Source: an uncultured Candidatus Saccharibacteria bacterium (GTDB lineage Bacteria; Patescibacteria; Saccharimonadia; Saccharimonadales; UBA4665). From it: 64,000 bases of DNA. This document shows, one piece after another, positions 1 to 7,920 of the stretch. The position numbers and the translations under genes were made by a program. The stretch is taken from positions 62,001-126,000 of the forward strand of contig CAMLQK010000002.1 of the NCBI GenBank assembly GCA_946482285.1, in the 5' to 3' direction. Below the pieces are notes generated by a model. The model was not told the origin of the DNA, did no database searches, and saw only the letters and a list, made by a program, of their open reading frames with translations. Within the stretch, counting starts at the first letter, position 1, and every line of letters begins with the position of its first letter.

Positions 1-1
1 T

Positions 2-160
2 TGCTGCGAGCCTTGGTTATGTTTGAAAAGACAAGCTAGCCCTATGCGTGTAGTATTGTGCTCTCAAGAAGAGCTACTCAAGAAACAGGCAAGTGGTGAA
101 TTTTCTTTTGTTGATGGTTTCTTTGAAGATATTAACTTTGCAGTAGACAAGGCTAGATAA
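2..160 (+). CDS. C-terminal end of an unidentified protein (partial)
   Basis: An open frame runs from the window edge to a TAA at 158-160, giving about 52 C-terminal residues; the tail from Met44-46 reads MRVVLCSQEELLKK and ends INFAVDKAR. No motif allows a family assignment. An intrinsic terminator follows within 25 bp, which supports this being a true gene end. The true start lies outside the window, although an internal ATG at 44 could also begin a 38-residue peptide. Confidence 0.5.
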   Translation, partial: CCEPWLCLKRQASPMRVVLCSQEELLKKQASGEFSFVDGFFEDINFAVDKAR

Positions 161-183
161 CCAAAATCTCAGCTAATAAAACA

Positions 184-206
184 GCTCTCCGAAGAGAGCC
201 GTTTTT
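184..206 (+). terminator. Intrinsic terminator, probably used from both sides
   Basis: GCTCTC, loop CGAA, GAGAGC, then CGTTTTT. It closes the gene ending at 160. Read on the minus strand the same stem is followed by TGTTTTA, so it may also end the transcript of the SPFH gene after the hammerhead-like motif. Confidence 0.8.
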
Positions 207-207
207 C

Positions 208-262
208 GCACGTTTTCATCCTTTTGGAATCATCGGTACGAATACACATTCGTATAACGTGC
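208..262 (-). ncRNA. Hammerhead-ribozyme-like motif (variant core), 3' region of SPFH gene
   Basis: On the minus strand: stem III GCACGT paired with ACGTGC; U16.1 and A17 at the expected cleavage position; stem I TACGAA/TTCGTA with loop TGTGTA; core CCGATGA; stem II TTCC, loop AAAA, GGAT; then GAAA. The order is that of a type III hammerhead. Two departures from consensus are visible: C instead of U4 (CUGAUGA expected) and a U-U pair at the base of stem II. It lies between the SPFH gene's GC hairpin and the terminator. Activity is uncertain. Confidence 0.5.
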
Positions 263-296
263 TGACAGATTGAACTAGTAGAAGGGAGCGAGACCG

Positions 297-329
297 GTGG
301 GCGGCCCAGATGTTCGTAGGGCCGCCCAC
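297..329 (-). other. GC-rich stem-loop in 3' region of the SPFH gene
   Basis: A perfect 11-bp stem (GTGGGCGGCCC with GGGCCGCCCAC) with an 11-nt loop. It has no T-tract, so it is better read as an mRNA 3'-end protecting structure than a classical terminator. It lies 75 bp beyond the stop of the minus-strand gene at 404. Confidence 0.75.
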
Positions 330-403
330 GGTGCTCAGTCCTCCTTTGGTTGCCAGTACGTGCCGTGCTGCTGTAGGTCAGTGGCCGCGGGCGGTCACAG
401 GAC

Positions 404-1468
404 TCACTTGGGGGCGGGGATGCCGCTCAGTGCCGTGCCACCCGAGAAGCAGTAGGGGGGGATGCTCCCGCCCTTCTCCTTCCAGATGTCCAGGCACTTG
501 TTGCGGATGACCGGGTCGGTCAGGGACTTGGCGATCGCCTCGTTGGCGCGGGCCTCGGCCTTGGCGGTCTTCTCCTTCTGCTCGGCGATGCGCAGGTCGG
601 CCTTGGCCGCCTGGTAGTCGTTGAGCTTCTTCTGTGTCGCGTCGTCGTAGTCGATGGTGCCGACCACGACCGCCGTGACCTCGATGAGGTGCTTGTCGTC
701 GCTGGAAGCGGCGGTGTGCTTGCCGTCGAGCCGGTCCTGGAGATCCTTGAAGATCACCGGTGATAGATCCGTGCGGCCCAGCTTGTCGGCCTCGGTGCCG
801 GTCTTGTCGGTGGCAGCCGAACCGTCGTCGACGCTGGAGAGCGGGTCCACCTTGGCGTAGTTGCTGAGGAGGACGCTCTCCAGGTTGCGGACGACCAGGT
901 TGCGACGGATGCTGTCGTCGTCCTTGTAGTTCTGGTACAGCTCGTGCGCGGCGGCCGGGACGATGCGCCAGCTGACGGTGACGTCCACGAAGGCCTGGGA
1001 CTCGTTGGCCAGCTTGACCTGGATCGCGCCGTCCGCGTGGTCGCCGCCCTGGCCCTTGAACGCGTCGTTCTGGATCGCGGCGTCGAGCTCGACGATCTCC
1101 TGCCACGGCATCTTGAACTGCAGACCGTTGCTCAGGGCGCCGCTCTCGGGCCTGTTCAGCGTCTTCACGATACCGATCTTCTTCGTGCCCACCGACTGCG
1201 TGGTGCACATGATGCCGAAGACTACGGTCAGCGCCAGCACGAGGGCGAAGAGACCGCGAGCGAGTTTGGCTTCGAGCCTGGCCTCTTTGAGCGTGGTGTC
1301 CGTCGATTTGTCGACCTCGGGAAGACCCGGAGCCGCCTGCTTGGCGTCAGCAACCGCCTGACCCTTGGTGCGGTAGTCTGCCTTGGCGTGACGCCAGAGC
1401 ATGAAGGTCAGCGGCATCAGCAGGACGCCAATCACGAACGCCCAGAAGGATCCATCGAAGGGTCCCAT
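404..1468 (-). CDS. SPFH/band-7 (prohibitin-like) membrane protein
   Basis: About 354 residues. Two hydrophobic segments occur in the N-terminal quarter (roughly residues 5-25 and 72-92, the second ending in GIMCTTQSVGTK). An SPFH-like body follows (IGIVKT, NGLQFKMPWQEIVELD, VTVSWRI, VRNLESVLLSNYA), then an Ala/Lys/Glu-rich helix near residues 285-330 that could form a coiled coil. SPFH proteins oligomerise on membranes and often scaffold FtsH-type proteases; a divergent FtsH lies at 5970. I chose ATG 1468 (MGPFDGS) because AGAGAGG precedes it; the frame opens 14 codons earlier. It is GC-rich compared with its neighbours and flanked by hairpins on both sides. Confidence 0.8.
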   Translation of the reverse strand: MGPFDGSFWAFVIGVLLMPLTFMLWRHAKADYRTKGQAVADAKQAAPGLPEVDKSTDTTLKEARLEAKLARGLFALVLALTVVFGIMCTTQSVGTKKIGIVKTLNRPESGALSNGLQFKMPWQEIVELDAAIQNDAFKGQGGDHADGAIQVKLANESQAFVDVTVSWRIVPAAAHELYQNYKDDDSIRRNLVVRNLESVLLSNYAKVDPLSSVDDGSAATDKTGTEADKLGRTDLSPVIFKDLQDRLDGKHTAASSDDKHLIEVTAVVVGTIDYDDATQKKLNDYQAAKADLRIAEQKEKTAKAEARANEAIAKSLTDPVIRNKCLDIWKEKGGSIPPYCFSGGTALSGIPAPK

Positions 1469-1538
1469 AAGGTACCTCTCTTGGAGAAAGCAGCACTGCG
1501 CAAACAGCAAAAAGCGCAGAGGCGAAAACTGGGGAATT

Positions 1539-1587
1539 CCAGTAGTGCCCAGTATGTTTGGCTAGAAAACACACTGGGCACTACTGG
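1539..1587 (-). other. 15-bp perfect stem-loop upstream of the SPFH gene
   Basis: CCAGTAGTGCCCAGT pairs perfectly with ACTGGGCACTACTGG around a 19-nt loop that contains GTTT/AAAC. It sits about 70 bp upstream of the SPFH start on the minus strand, so it would form in the 5' leader. A -10-like TACTATAT lies further upstream near 1645. Confidence 0.8.
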
Positions 1588-1679
1588 TACTAGTTCATCT
1601 GTCAAAAAAACAAACACGGAGCTATGTCCGCGCTATGCAGATATAGTACAATAATTATGATTTTTCTGCAACTCTATGA

Positions 1680-2588
1680 TTAGTAGGGTGTTTCAGTACG
1701 CAAAAAACTAATCGGGGATGCCGCTTGGTACATGACCTCCATCACACGCTTCCCATATTGCTGCCAAGCAGGGGAGTCAAAGTCGCTTGGTAGCATATGT
1801 TTTTCAGACTGAACCCCTAGCTGGCCCAAGCGGTACACAGAAAGCTCATGCCACTTTCCCAGCATGACTGGCACAGATACGTTCTCATCCAACTTGCCTG
1901 CGCTATCAAGACGGTACAACCATCGCCCCAGCTGACCCATAAGCATCCACTGCCGATGGGACTGGTAAGTACGCTCGGCAATAATTCTTGTAGCATTGCG
2001 GACCCCTGGATCCAGCGAAATATCAGCAGTTGCCTGGGAATATATATCCCACAACTTGCTCATCTCCACGTAAAGCTCTGATGTGTCAGCAACTGGATTC
2101 TGGCATGCAAGCAGAGTTTTATTGCGGCTCCACAACCATTGGAACTGCGCAGCCTGGAAATCGTGACGGCCTGGTGCGCTTTCGACGTCAACCATAATAG
2201 CTCGAGTATCTTCTGGCAAGATGTTTGGATCGTTGTGACTAATAGCAGGGTCACGCGGCGTCCAAGCCGCCTCTATCCCGATATACGGATGCTGGTTAAG
2301 TAGCGGCTCATGTTGGTCAATAGCTGCCTCAAAGTCGGCAGCCGACCCATGGCCACCCAGCAAAAAATGCACACGCAGCTGGTCGGTGCGTCCCATGGAC
2401 TTGAGGTGGTCAAAACCATCACGAAGATTATCGTGGACACTTGTAGGAATGGCCTGGGGTAAAAGCGGCTCCTGAGCCAGCACGTCTCGGAACTGCACTC
2501 CCTCGCCAACCACGTCAAAGTACTGGCCGTCAAAAAACTGTTCTCGTATGTCGTACAGGTCGCGCGGACTAAGGTCATATGTTTTCAT
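1680..2588 (-). CDS. Conserved hypothetical protein, 302 aa
   Basis: Soluble protein, no signal peptide or membrane segment. It has an aspartate/histidine-rich stretch (FLLGGHGSAADFEAAIDQHEP, then HPYIGIEAAWTPRDPAISHNDP) and an acidic MVDVESAPGRHDF. The remainder is helical with many Trp and Tyr. I cannot assign a family; the His/Glu/Asp clusters would suit a metal-binding enzyme, but that is only a guess. The start ATG 2588 is preceded by GAGGAT. It is divergent from the EamA transporter gene 58 bp away. Confidence 0.75.
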   Translation of the reverse strand: MKTYDLSPRDLYDIREQFFDGQYFDVVGEGVQFRDVLAQEPLLPQAIPTSVHDNLRDGFDHLKSMGRTDQLRVHFLLGGHGSAADFEAAIDQHEPLLNQHPYIGIEAAWTPRDPAISHNDPNILPEDTRAIMVDVESAPGRHDFQAAQFQWLWSRNKTLLACQNPVADTSELYVEMSKLWDIYSQATADISLDPGVRNATRIIAERTYQSHRQWMLMGQLGRWLYRLDSAGKLDENVSVPVMLGKWHELSVYRLGQLGVQSEKHMLPSDFDSPAWQQYGKRVMEVMYQAASPISFLRTETPY

Positions 2589-2645
2589 ATCCTCACTATA
2601 ACGTACAAACCATTAAGCCAACATGAGATATGATATGCTTGAGCA

Positions 2646-3533
2646 ATGGACGCATTATTTGCAGCAATCGCACTTGGTTTAGCGGCAGCTATAGGCTGGG
2701 GCTTTTCGGGATTCTTTGATGCAAAAGCAGCCCGCACCGTACACCCGGTTGTCGCATCATTCCTTGTCAATGCAATAGTGGCCGTTGGGTATGCCATTAT
2801 ATATTTTTTGTGGCTACACCAGGGTTTTAGCTTTACAGACACCGGTGTGCTGTACGCGGCAAGTGGCGGTACAATCATTACCATAGGAGCGTTAGCATAT
2901 TTCAAAGGCCTGCATGCCGGGCCAATAAGCTTAGTATCGCCCATGAGCAGTGCATATCCGCTGGTTACAACAGTGCTTGCTGTGGTATTTTTCGGTGCAA
3001 AGCTTACTGGATTACAGTTTGCAGCAATCGCGCTTATTATGTGCGGCGTGTTCGTCGTCACAGAATTGCTAGCGGTGGCCACTAAGCGCAAAACCTTTAG
3101 CAAAGGACCGGTACTGGGTGTTATCGCCGCCCTGTGCTGGGGTATCGGCTATGTTTTAGTGGGGCAGGGAGTTGCTCACGATGGCTGGCAACAAGCAACC
3201 TTGGTAGAATTTGCGGCCATGCTAGTTGCTTTTGGCTTGAGTGTCCCTTTTGTGACCCCATCTTCAGTTCTAAGACCCGCTGCAATATACGGTGCCTTCT
3301 GTAATAAATATGTGTTGCTTGCCGGGGGAATAGCGCTGGCCGCTGCTTTATCGTTCAATATTGGGCTGGCGCATGACAGTTCTTCTGGCGCTGTTGTCGC
3401 AACAATGTCATCGTTTTACCCCGTCCTTACGGTACTGCTAGCATCGCGCCATTTTAACGAAACTGTTCAAAAAGTACAGTTTGCCGGAGCAATCGCCAGC
3501 ATTACTGGTGTTATCTTGCTTGGATTTTCCTGA
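2646..3533 (+). CDS. EamA/DMT-family permease
   Basis: 295 residues with about ten evenly spaced hydrophobic helices in two halves, the arrangement of drug/metabolite transporters of the EamA family. Typical features include IGWGFSGFFDAKAAR in helix 1, an LAYFKGLHAGPISLVSPMSSAYPLVTTVLA stretch in the first half and its counterpart FNIGLAHDSSSGAVVATMSSFYPVLTVLLASRHF in the second. Substrate cannot be read from sequence; amino acids, nucleosides or drugs are known for the family. The start is ATG 2646, with a -10-like TATGAT shortly upstream, so the leader is very short. It is a single-gene unit. Confidence 0.88.
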   Translation: MDALFAAIALGLAAAIGWGFSGFFDAKAARTVHPVVASFLVNAIVAVGYAIIYFLWLHQGFSFTDTGVLYAASGGTIITIGALAYFKGLHAGPISLVSPMSSAYPLVTTVLAVVFFGAKLTGLQFAAIALIMCGVFVVTELLAVATKRKTFSKGPVLGVIAALCWGIGYVLVGQGVAHDGWQQATLVEFAAMLVAFGLSVPFVTPSSVLRPAAIYGAFCNKYVLLAGGIALAAALSFNIGLAHDSSSGAVVATMSSFYPVLTVLLASRHFNETVQKVQFAGAIASITGVILLGFS

Positions 3534-3584
3534 AACCGACCCAAAGAATGCTACACTGGAAGCATTAACGTAATGGGGGCACCA

Positions 3585-4145
3585 ATGAAAAAAATTCTGA
3601 TTCTAGCAATAATCACTGTGTTCAGTGTAGTTGGCATTTTGCCGGCCGCCTCGGCAAACGCCGCGACACCATACTGCGGCATAACCTGGGGAAGTCTGAG
3701 CAAAAGTGCCAACCCATACAGCACCAAGCAACTTATTGACGTCCGCACCGGGCGGCACAGCTGTTACGACCGTATTGTCCTGCAAATGAATGGTACGGCA
3801 GCCGGCTATGATGTGCGCTACGTAGACAATGTCTTTGTTGATGGTTCTGGCGAGCTCATTCCGCTCAACGGCGGCGCAAAGTTGCAAATCATCCTAAAAG
3901 CGCCAGCTTACGACCCATACACAGGCATGCCAACTTACAGTCCAATTATTGACTACGCAAACCCAGCAAAACACCTCACACTGCCGGGAGTAAACCTAAC
4001 CGGCTACACAACTTTCCGCGACGCCCGTTTTGCAGGGACTTTCGAAGGTCAGACAACCATTGGCCTTGGTGTTCGCGCGCACTTGCCATTCCGAGTGTTC
4101 AAACTGGATAACCGTGTAGTTATTGACGTAGCTCACAAGTGGTAG
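3585..4145 (+). CDS. Secreted AMIN-like domain protein
   Basis: 186 residues: a signal peptide (MKKILILAIITVFSVVG, cleavage probably after SANA), then a domain with CGITWGSL, GRHSCYDRIVLQM, GYDVRYVDNVFVDGSGE and GGAKLQIILKAPAYDP. This pattern matches the AMIN-like domain of secreted actinobacterial proteins, thought to bind cell wall or polysaccharide. Two cysteines (in the CGITW and HSCYD segments) could form a disulfide. I prefer ATG 3585 because GGGGG lies 8 nt upstream; ATG 3573 is an alternative. Related proteins are best known from Actinobacteria, the usual hosts of Saccharibacteria. Confidence 0.8.
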   Translation: MKKILILAIITVFSVVGILPAASANAATPYCGITWGSLSKSANPYSTKQLIDVRTGRHSCYDRIVLQMNGTAAGYDVRYVDNVFVDGSGELIPLNGGAKLQIILKAPAYDPYTGMPTYSPIIDYANPAKHLTLPGVNLTGYTTFRDARFAGTFEGQTTIGLGVRAHLPFRVFKLDNRVVIDVAHKW

Positions 4146-4168
4146 AAGCATAAAACAGACAATTGCGA

Positions 4169-4195
4169 GCAGCCTGCCCATGCAGGCTGCTTTTT
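4169..4195 (+). terminator. Intrinsic terminator
   Basis: GCAGCCTGC and GCAGGCTGC form a strong stem with a short loop, followed by TTTTT. It ends the secreted AMIN-like gene and separates it from the convergent ABC-F gene. Confidence 0.85.
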
Positions 4196-4204
4196 ATCGC
4201 ATGC

Positions 4205-5866
4205 CTATTCGCCAACGGTGATAGTATCGCCCTTGATTTTATTGGCAAAGTAACTGTCGTGGGAAATGTAGATAATGGCACCTTGGTACTGCGCAAGTGC
4301 GTCCTCAAGCTCTTCTATACTAGGCAAGTCCAAGTGGTTCGTCGGCTCGTCTAAAATAAGTATCTGCGGATCGTTTGCCAGCATAGCTATAAGTTGGAAA
4401 CGGGCTTTTTGACCGCCGCTTAAGCGCGCAAGTGGCACATCGCCATCACTCATGGGGTTAAACAGATAGTCGCTTAACAGTTGCCGGATACGTTGTCCAG
4501 TTACCGGTATATCGTGCATGTCATGAACTTTCTCGACTGCTTCATTCAGCGTCATATCCAAATAAGACTCGTCCATTTCCTGCTGGTAATACCCAATGGC
4601 TAGTTCTTTCTGCACCGAAATACCACCTGTAAATCGTTGGCTTTGCAGCGGCTGGTCCTGCACCTTGGCCATCACAGCCTGTACTAGCGTCGTCTTACCA
4701 GCGCCGTTACGGCCATGCAATCGGACACGCTCACCTTCGTGCAAGGCAAAGTTAATATCTTCAAAGAGTGGGGTGGCATTGTAGCCTAAACTGAGCTTAT
4801 GCGCCTCGACCAGTAGCCGCCCGCGGTTGGTTTCCTCACGCTTGCGGGTCCGAATACGAATTGTCCGGGCTTTGTGCTTGTCGTATGCGGCAGCCATCTT
4901 GTCGTTCATGCTGTTCGCGGAATCCCGGTCTATCCAAAAGGATGGTTTTTCCATCTTTTGCAGTTCGGCCAGCTCTTTCGCTGCACGCTCCTCCTGACCC
5001 TTAAAGCGATGTATGGTGCCTGGGTCGCGGGCCTTTTCTTTCATGCGCCTGAACCGTATGACATCAGCCTTTAGGTTTTCTATACGACGCTGTGTAACCT
5101 CATATTCATTTACTTGCGATGTGATTTGGCTTTTGTTAGTCCTTAGGTATGCGTCGTAATTGCCGCGAAATGAAAACGCCTTGCCATCGCGGATCTCTAT
5201 AATACGGTCTACGTTATGAAGCACGTCGCGGTCATGAGTAATCACTACGATTGCTTCCTGACTAGCCGTGAACCACTTAATAAATGCCTCTTTGGCGATG
5301 TAGTCCATATGGTTGGTGGGTTCGTCAATGAGCGCGATGTCTGCGCGGGAACGCTGGACTTTTATGAGCTCTGCTAAGCGTTTCTGGCCACCGCTCAGCG
5401 ATCCCATCGTGGCATGCATTTTTGCCTCATCAAGCTGGTACTCCCAGAACATCTGGCGAATTTCATCTTCCAGCTGGTAATACCCTAACTGAGCAAACCG
5501 CTCCAGTGCGTCGGAGTACTGCTGCATTTTGTGGTTGCTGTCGCCCATATGCTCGGGATATGTGGCTATGATATGGCTCAGGCGAGCGTATTCCGGCAAA
5601 TCACCTTGTATATAATCAAGTACTGTCTTATCTTCCAAGCCATGGTGCTCCTGGCGGCTGGCAACCAGGATAGCATTGCGCTTGAGCGTTATTTCACCTT
5701 CGTAATCCGTGTCAGTGCCACTGATAAGGTTGAAAACTGTGGATTTGCCCGTACCGTTCCGTCCGATAAGGCCGACCTTTTCACCAGGTTGTACACTAAA
5801 CTCCAGCCCACTGTACAGGCTTTTGTTGCCAAATGACTTTTCGGTGACATTAACAGATAACAGCAT
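4205..5866 (-). CDS. ABC-F family ATPase
   Basis: 553 residues with two ABC ATPase domains and no membrane segments. Domain 1: Walker A GRNGTGKST, signature LSGGQKRL, Walker B IALIDEPTNHMD. Domain 2: GRNGAGKTT, LSGGQKARF, ILILDEPTNHLD. Between them is a long charged linker (roughly 245-335) that in ABC-F proteins inserts into the ribosomal E site. Family members act as translation factors or antibiotic-resistance ribosome-protection proteins; which applies here cannot be told. The start ATG 5866 matches the family's N-terminus (MLLSVNVTEKSFG). Single gene, transcribed divergently from the FtsH-like gene. Confidence 0.93.
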   Translation of the reverse strand: MLLSVNVTEKSFGNKSLYSGLEFSVQPGEKVGLIGRNGTGKSTVFNLISGTDTDYEGEITLKRNAILVASRQEHHGLEDKTVLDYIQGDLPEYARLSHIIATYPEHMGDSNHKMQQYSDALERFAQLGYYQLEDEIRQMFWEYQLDEAKMHATMGSLSGGQKRLAELIKVQRSRADIALIDEPTNHMDYIAKEAFIKWFTASQEAIVVITHDRDVLHNVDRIIEIRDGKAFSFRGNYDAYLRTNKSQITSQVNEYEVTQRRIENLKADVIRFRRMKEKARDPGTIHRFKGQEERAAKELAELQKMEKPSFWIDRDSANSMNDKMAAAYDKHKARTIRIRTRKREETNRGRLLVEAHKLSLGYNATPLFEDINFALHEGERVRLHGRNGAGKTTLVQAVMAKVQDQPLQSQRFTGGISVQKELAIGYYQQEMDESYLDMTLNEAVEKVHDMHDIPVTGQRIRQLLSDYLFNPMSDGDVPLARLSGGQKARFQLIAMLANDPQILILDEPTNHLDLPSIEELEDALAQYQGAIIYISHDSYFANKIKGDTITVGE

Positions 5867-5919
5867 AGAATATTATCATACCATTTATTGGGATAGCGTC
5901 AAAAAGCATGTGGGTAAGG

Positions 5920-5925
5920 TATACT
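5920..5925 (+). promoter_or_regulatory. -10 element for the FtsH-like gene
   Basis: TATACT matches the sigma-70 -10 consensus at five of six positions. It lies 44 bp before the GTG start; a small GCCT/AGGC hairpin lies in the short leader. No convincing -35 is visible. Confidence 0.5.
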
Positions 5926-5969
5926 AGATCTGCCTGTTTAGGCAACCTCCGACACGTTAGGGGAGAGGT

Positions 5970-7745
5970 GTGAAACACTTCTTCAAGAAAAAGTCCAGCC
6001 TGTGGTATGTGCTGGGCGCTGTTGTGGCCATCGGCCTACTGGCCTGGGTGCTGTTGCTGCCCGATAAAACCGTCGATAAGCTTGGGCAATCCAAGCTCAT
6101 GGACAAGACAGGGCAGCACCTTGTCGCCAAAACGGAGCTGAAGACAGACGAGGGTATCGCAGTCGTCACGCTCAAAAGCGGCAAAACGTATGAGACAACG
6201 TACGCCGCAAGCTTCGAGGACGAGCTGATAAAGGCGTTCGAGAAAGAAGGTGTCAGCTACAAGGTCACCAAGGACTCAAGCAACAAGCTCTTCGGCGTCC
6301 TGATCGGGCTGCTGCCGCTGGTGCTGCTGATAGGTGTCGCATACTTCATACTCATCAAGGGTGGAAGTATGCGGATGAAGGGCTACGCCAGCAATCAAGA
6401 TTTTGCCGCCCAGAGGCCCATGGTCCGCTTTGTCGACGTCATGGGTGCCGATGAAGCCATCGAGGATCTGCAGCCAACCGTTAAAGCGCTCAAGGATCCG
6501 GACAACTACAACGGCCCACCCATCATCCAGGGCATCATGCTGCATGGGCCAACGGGTACCGGCAAGACACTGCTGGCCAAGGCTATCGCGGGTGAGGCAG
6601 GCACCCTGTTCTACCACCTGAGCGGCCCGAGCGTCACCGGTATGTTCGTGAACCAGAGCGCCATGCTGGTACGCAACTTCTTCGACACGATCAAAAAGGA
6701 TCTGGCCAAGCGCAACACCCGCACGGCCGTGGTCTTTGTTGACGAATTCGAAGGCCTGGCACCCAAGCGGCGGCATGGCACAGCCGGCGAGCAAGAGCGG
6801 GCGGTAGTAGTAGACCAGCTGCTGTATGAGTTGAGCGAGCTGTTCGACAACTATCCCTTCGTGGTTTTCGTAGTCGCCACGAACCTGCTGGAACTGGTCG
6901 ACGACGCCATTGCCCGCAGCGGAAGGCTCGGCAGGAAGATCGCCATGCCCAACCCGGACATCCTGGCACGGACCAAAATCCTTGGGCTCAATGCCAAGGA
7001 TATAGAGACCGAAGAAGATGCCGACCTTGGGGCCATAGCCGCCATGACCGACGGCATGTCCGGCGCTGACATGCGCGAAGTCGTCCAGGAGGCCCGACGC
7101 GTCGCATATGCCGACGGGGAACGTACCGCGGTAGCGACTAGCGACTTGCGTGCGGCCGTCATCCGCACCGCGATGGGTGTTCCGCGAAAGTCGGCGCAAA
7201 TCCACCCCAAGGACCGTGCCGTCACTGCTATACATGAGAGCGGCCACACCCTGGCGGCCCTCAAAAGTCCGTACTGTCAGTTCCAGCACGTCACTATACT
7301 GCCCATTGGGCCGAGTGGCGGCAGCACCTGGAGCGCGGGCAACAACCAGCACCTAACCACCATGGCAATGCTGCTTGACAGGGTCGTGATGCTCCTCAGC
7401 GGCCTAGCCGCCGAAGAGCTGCTGAACCCAGATGGGGAGCCAAGCGCGGGCGCATCCAGCGACCTACAAAGCGCCACCGAGCTCGCCGTTAGCATTGTGT
7501 GTCAGACCTCGCTCGGCGGCATCATGCAGACAATCGACCCCCAGACCTGGGTGCACCACCCGATGGCCGGGGAGGTTAACGAAGTCGTCAATGACGTGCT
7601 AACAACCGCCAAAAAGGCCGCAGACCTGCTGATGCGTGAGCACCAGGCCTTCCTGCAGGCGCTCATCGGCATGCTCGACGAAGCCGACTCCCTGGACCGC
7701 GAACAGGTCGTGGCCCTATACGCGAAAATGGAGGCAACCGCCTAA
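5970..7745 (+). CDS. ftsH: Divergent FtsH-like membrane AAA+ zinc metalloprotease
   Basis: 591 residues in FtsH order: TM helix about 12-30, short extracytoplasmic region, TM helix about 107-130, AAA+ module (Walker A GPTGTGKT 193-200, Walker B VVFVDE 254-259, second region of homology ATNLLELVDDAIARSGRLGRKI) and peptidase domain with HESGH at 422-426 and the third-ligand Asp in GASSDLQSA near 498. All catalytic elements are present, but the sequence departs from consensus (T in Walker A, DEFEG for DEIDA). FtsH degrades membrane and misfolded proteins. Start GTG 5970 follows GGGGAGAGG. Strongly GC-rich, with a long rod-like hairpin in the 3' region. It may be an additional FtsH beside a housekeeping copy elsewhere. 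Confidence 0.88.
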   Translation: MKHFFKKKSSLWYVLGAVVAIGLLAWVLLLPDKTVDKLGQSKLMDKTGQHLVAKTELKTDEGIAVVTLKSGKTYETTYAASFEDELIKAFEKEGVSYKVTKDSSNKLFGVLIGLLPLVLLIGVAYFILIKGGSMRMKGYASNQDFAAQRPMVRFVDVMGADEAIEDLQPTVKALKDPDNYNGPPIIQGIMLHGPTGTGKTLLAKAIAGEAGTLFYHLSGPSVTGMFVNQSAMLVRNFFDTIKKDLAKRNTRTAVVFVDEFEGLAPKRRHGTAGEQERAVVVDQLLYELSELFDNYPFVVFVVATNLLELVDDAIARSGRLGRKIAMPNPDILARTKILGLNAKDIETEEDADLGAIAAMTDGMSGADMREVVQEARRVAYADGERTAVATSDLRAAVIRTAMGVPRKSAQIHPKDRAVTAIHESGHTLAALKSPYCQFQHVTILPIGPSGGSTWSAGNNQHLTTMAMLLDRVVMLLSGLAAEELLNPDGEPSAGASSDLQSATELAVSIVCQTSLGGIMQTIDPQTWVHHPMAGEVNEVVNDVLTTAKKAADLLMREHQAFLQALIGMLDEADSLDREQVVALYAKMEATA

Positions 7746-7791
7746 ACACCCGGCCAAGCAAATGTTTGGCAAGTCGGAAGTACCGGCGACA

Positions 7792-7857
7792 GGCAAGCGG
7801 GAGCGCGTGTATTCACCTACAAGTGCCTACCAGCACTCGAATACACCCCCGCTTGTC
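7792..7857 (+). other. Long rod-like stem-loop in 3' region of the FtsH-like gene
   Basis: Three stacked stems: GGCAAGCGGG with CCCGCTTGTC (one G-U), GTGTATTC with GAATACAC, and AGTGC with GCACT. It begins about 50 bp after the stop and precedes the shared terminator. No hammerhead core is present here. Confidence 0.8.
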
Positions 7858-7873
7858 TGGAAAACAATATTAT

Positions 7874-7901
7874 AAACGCCCTCCGTATAGGAGGGCGTTT
7901 T
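7874..7901. terminator. Bidirectional intrinsic terminator
   Basis: AACGCCCTCC, loop GTATA, GGAGGGCGTT flanked by A and T tracts. It serves the FtsH-like gene on the plus strand and enolase on the minus strand. Confidence 0.88.
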
Positions 7902-7920
7902 GCACTTTTCTACCCAAATA

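Noticed and set aside
378..1654. Long open frames opposite or overlapping the SPFH gene (944-1654 plus, 378-1208 minus)
   Set aside because: They are Arg/Gly-rich low-complexity translations caused by GC-rich codons of the real gene; no Shine-Dalgarno or family pattern.
6276..7352. 358-codon open frame antisense to the FtsH-like gene
   Set aside because: The plus-strand frame has all FtsH catalytic motifs; the antisense frame is a composition artefact.
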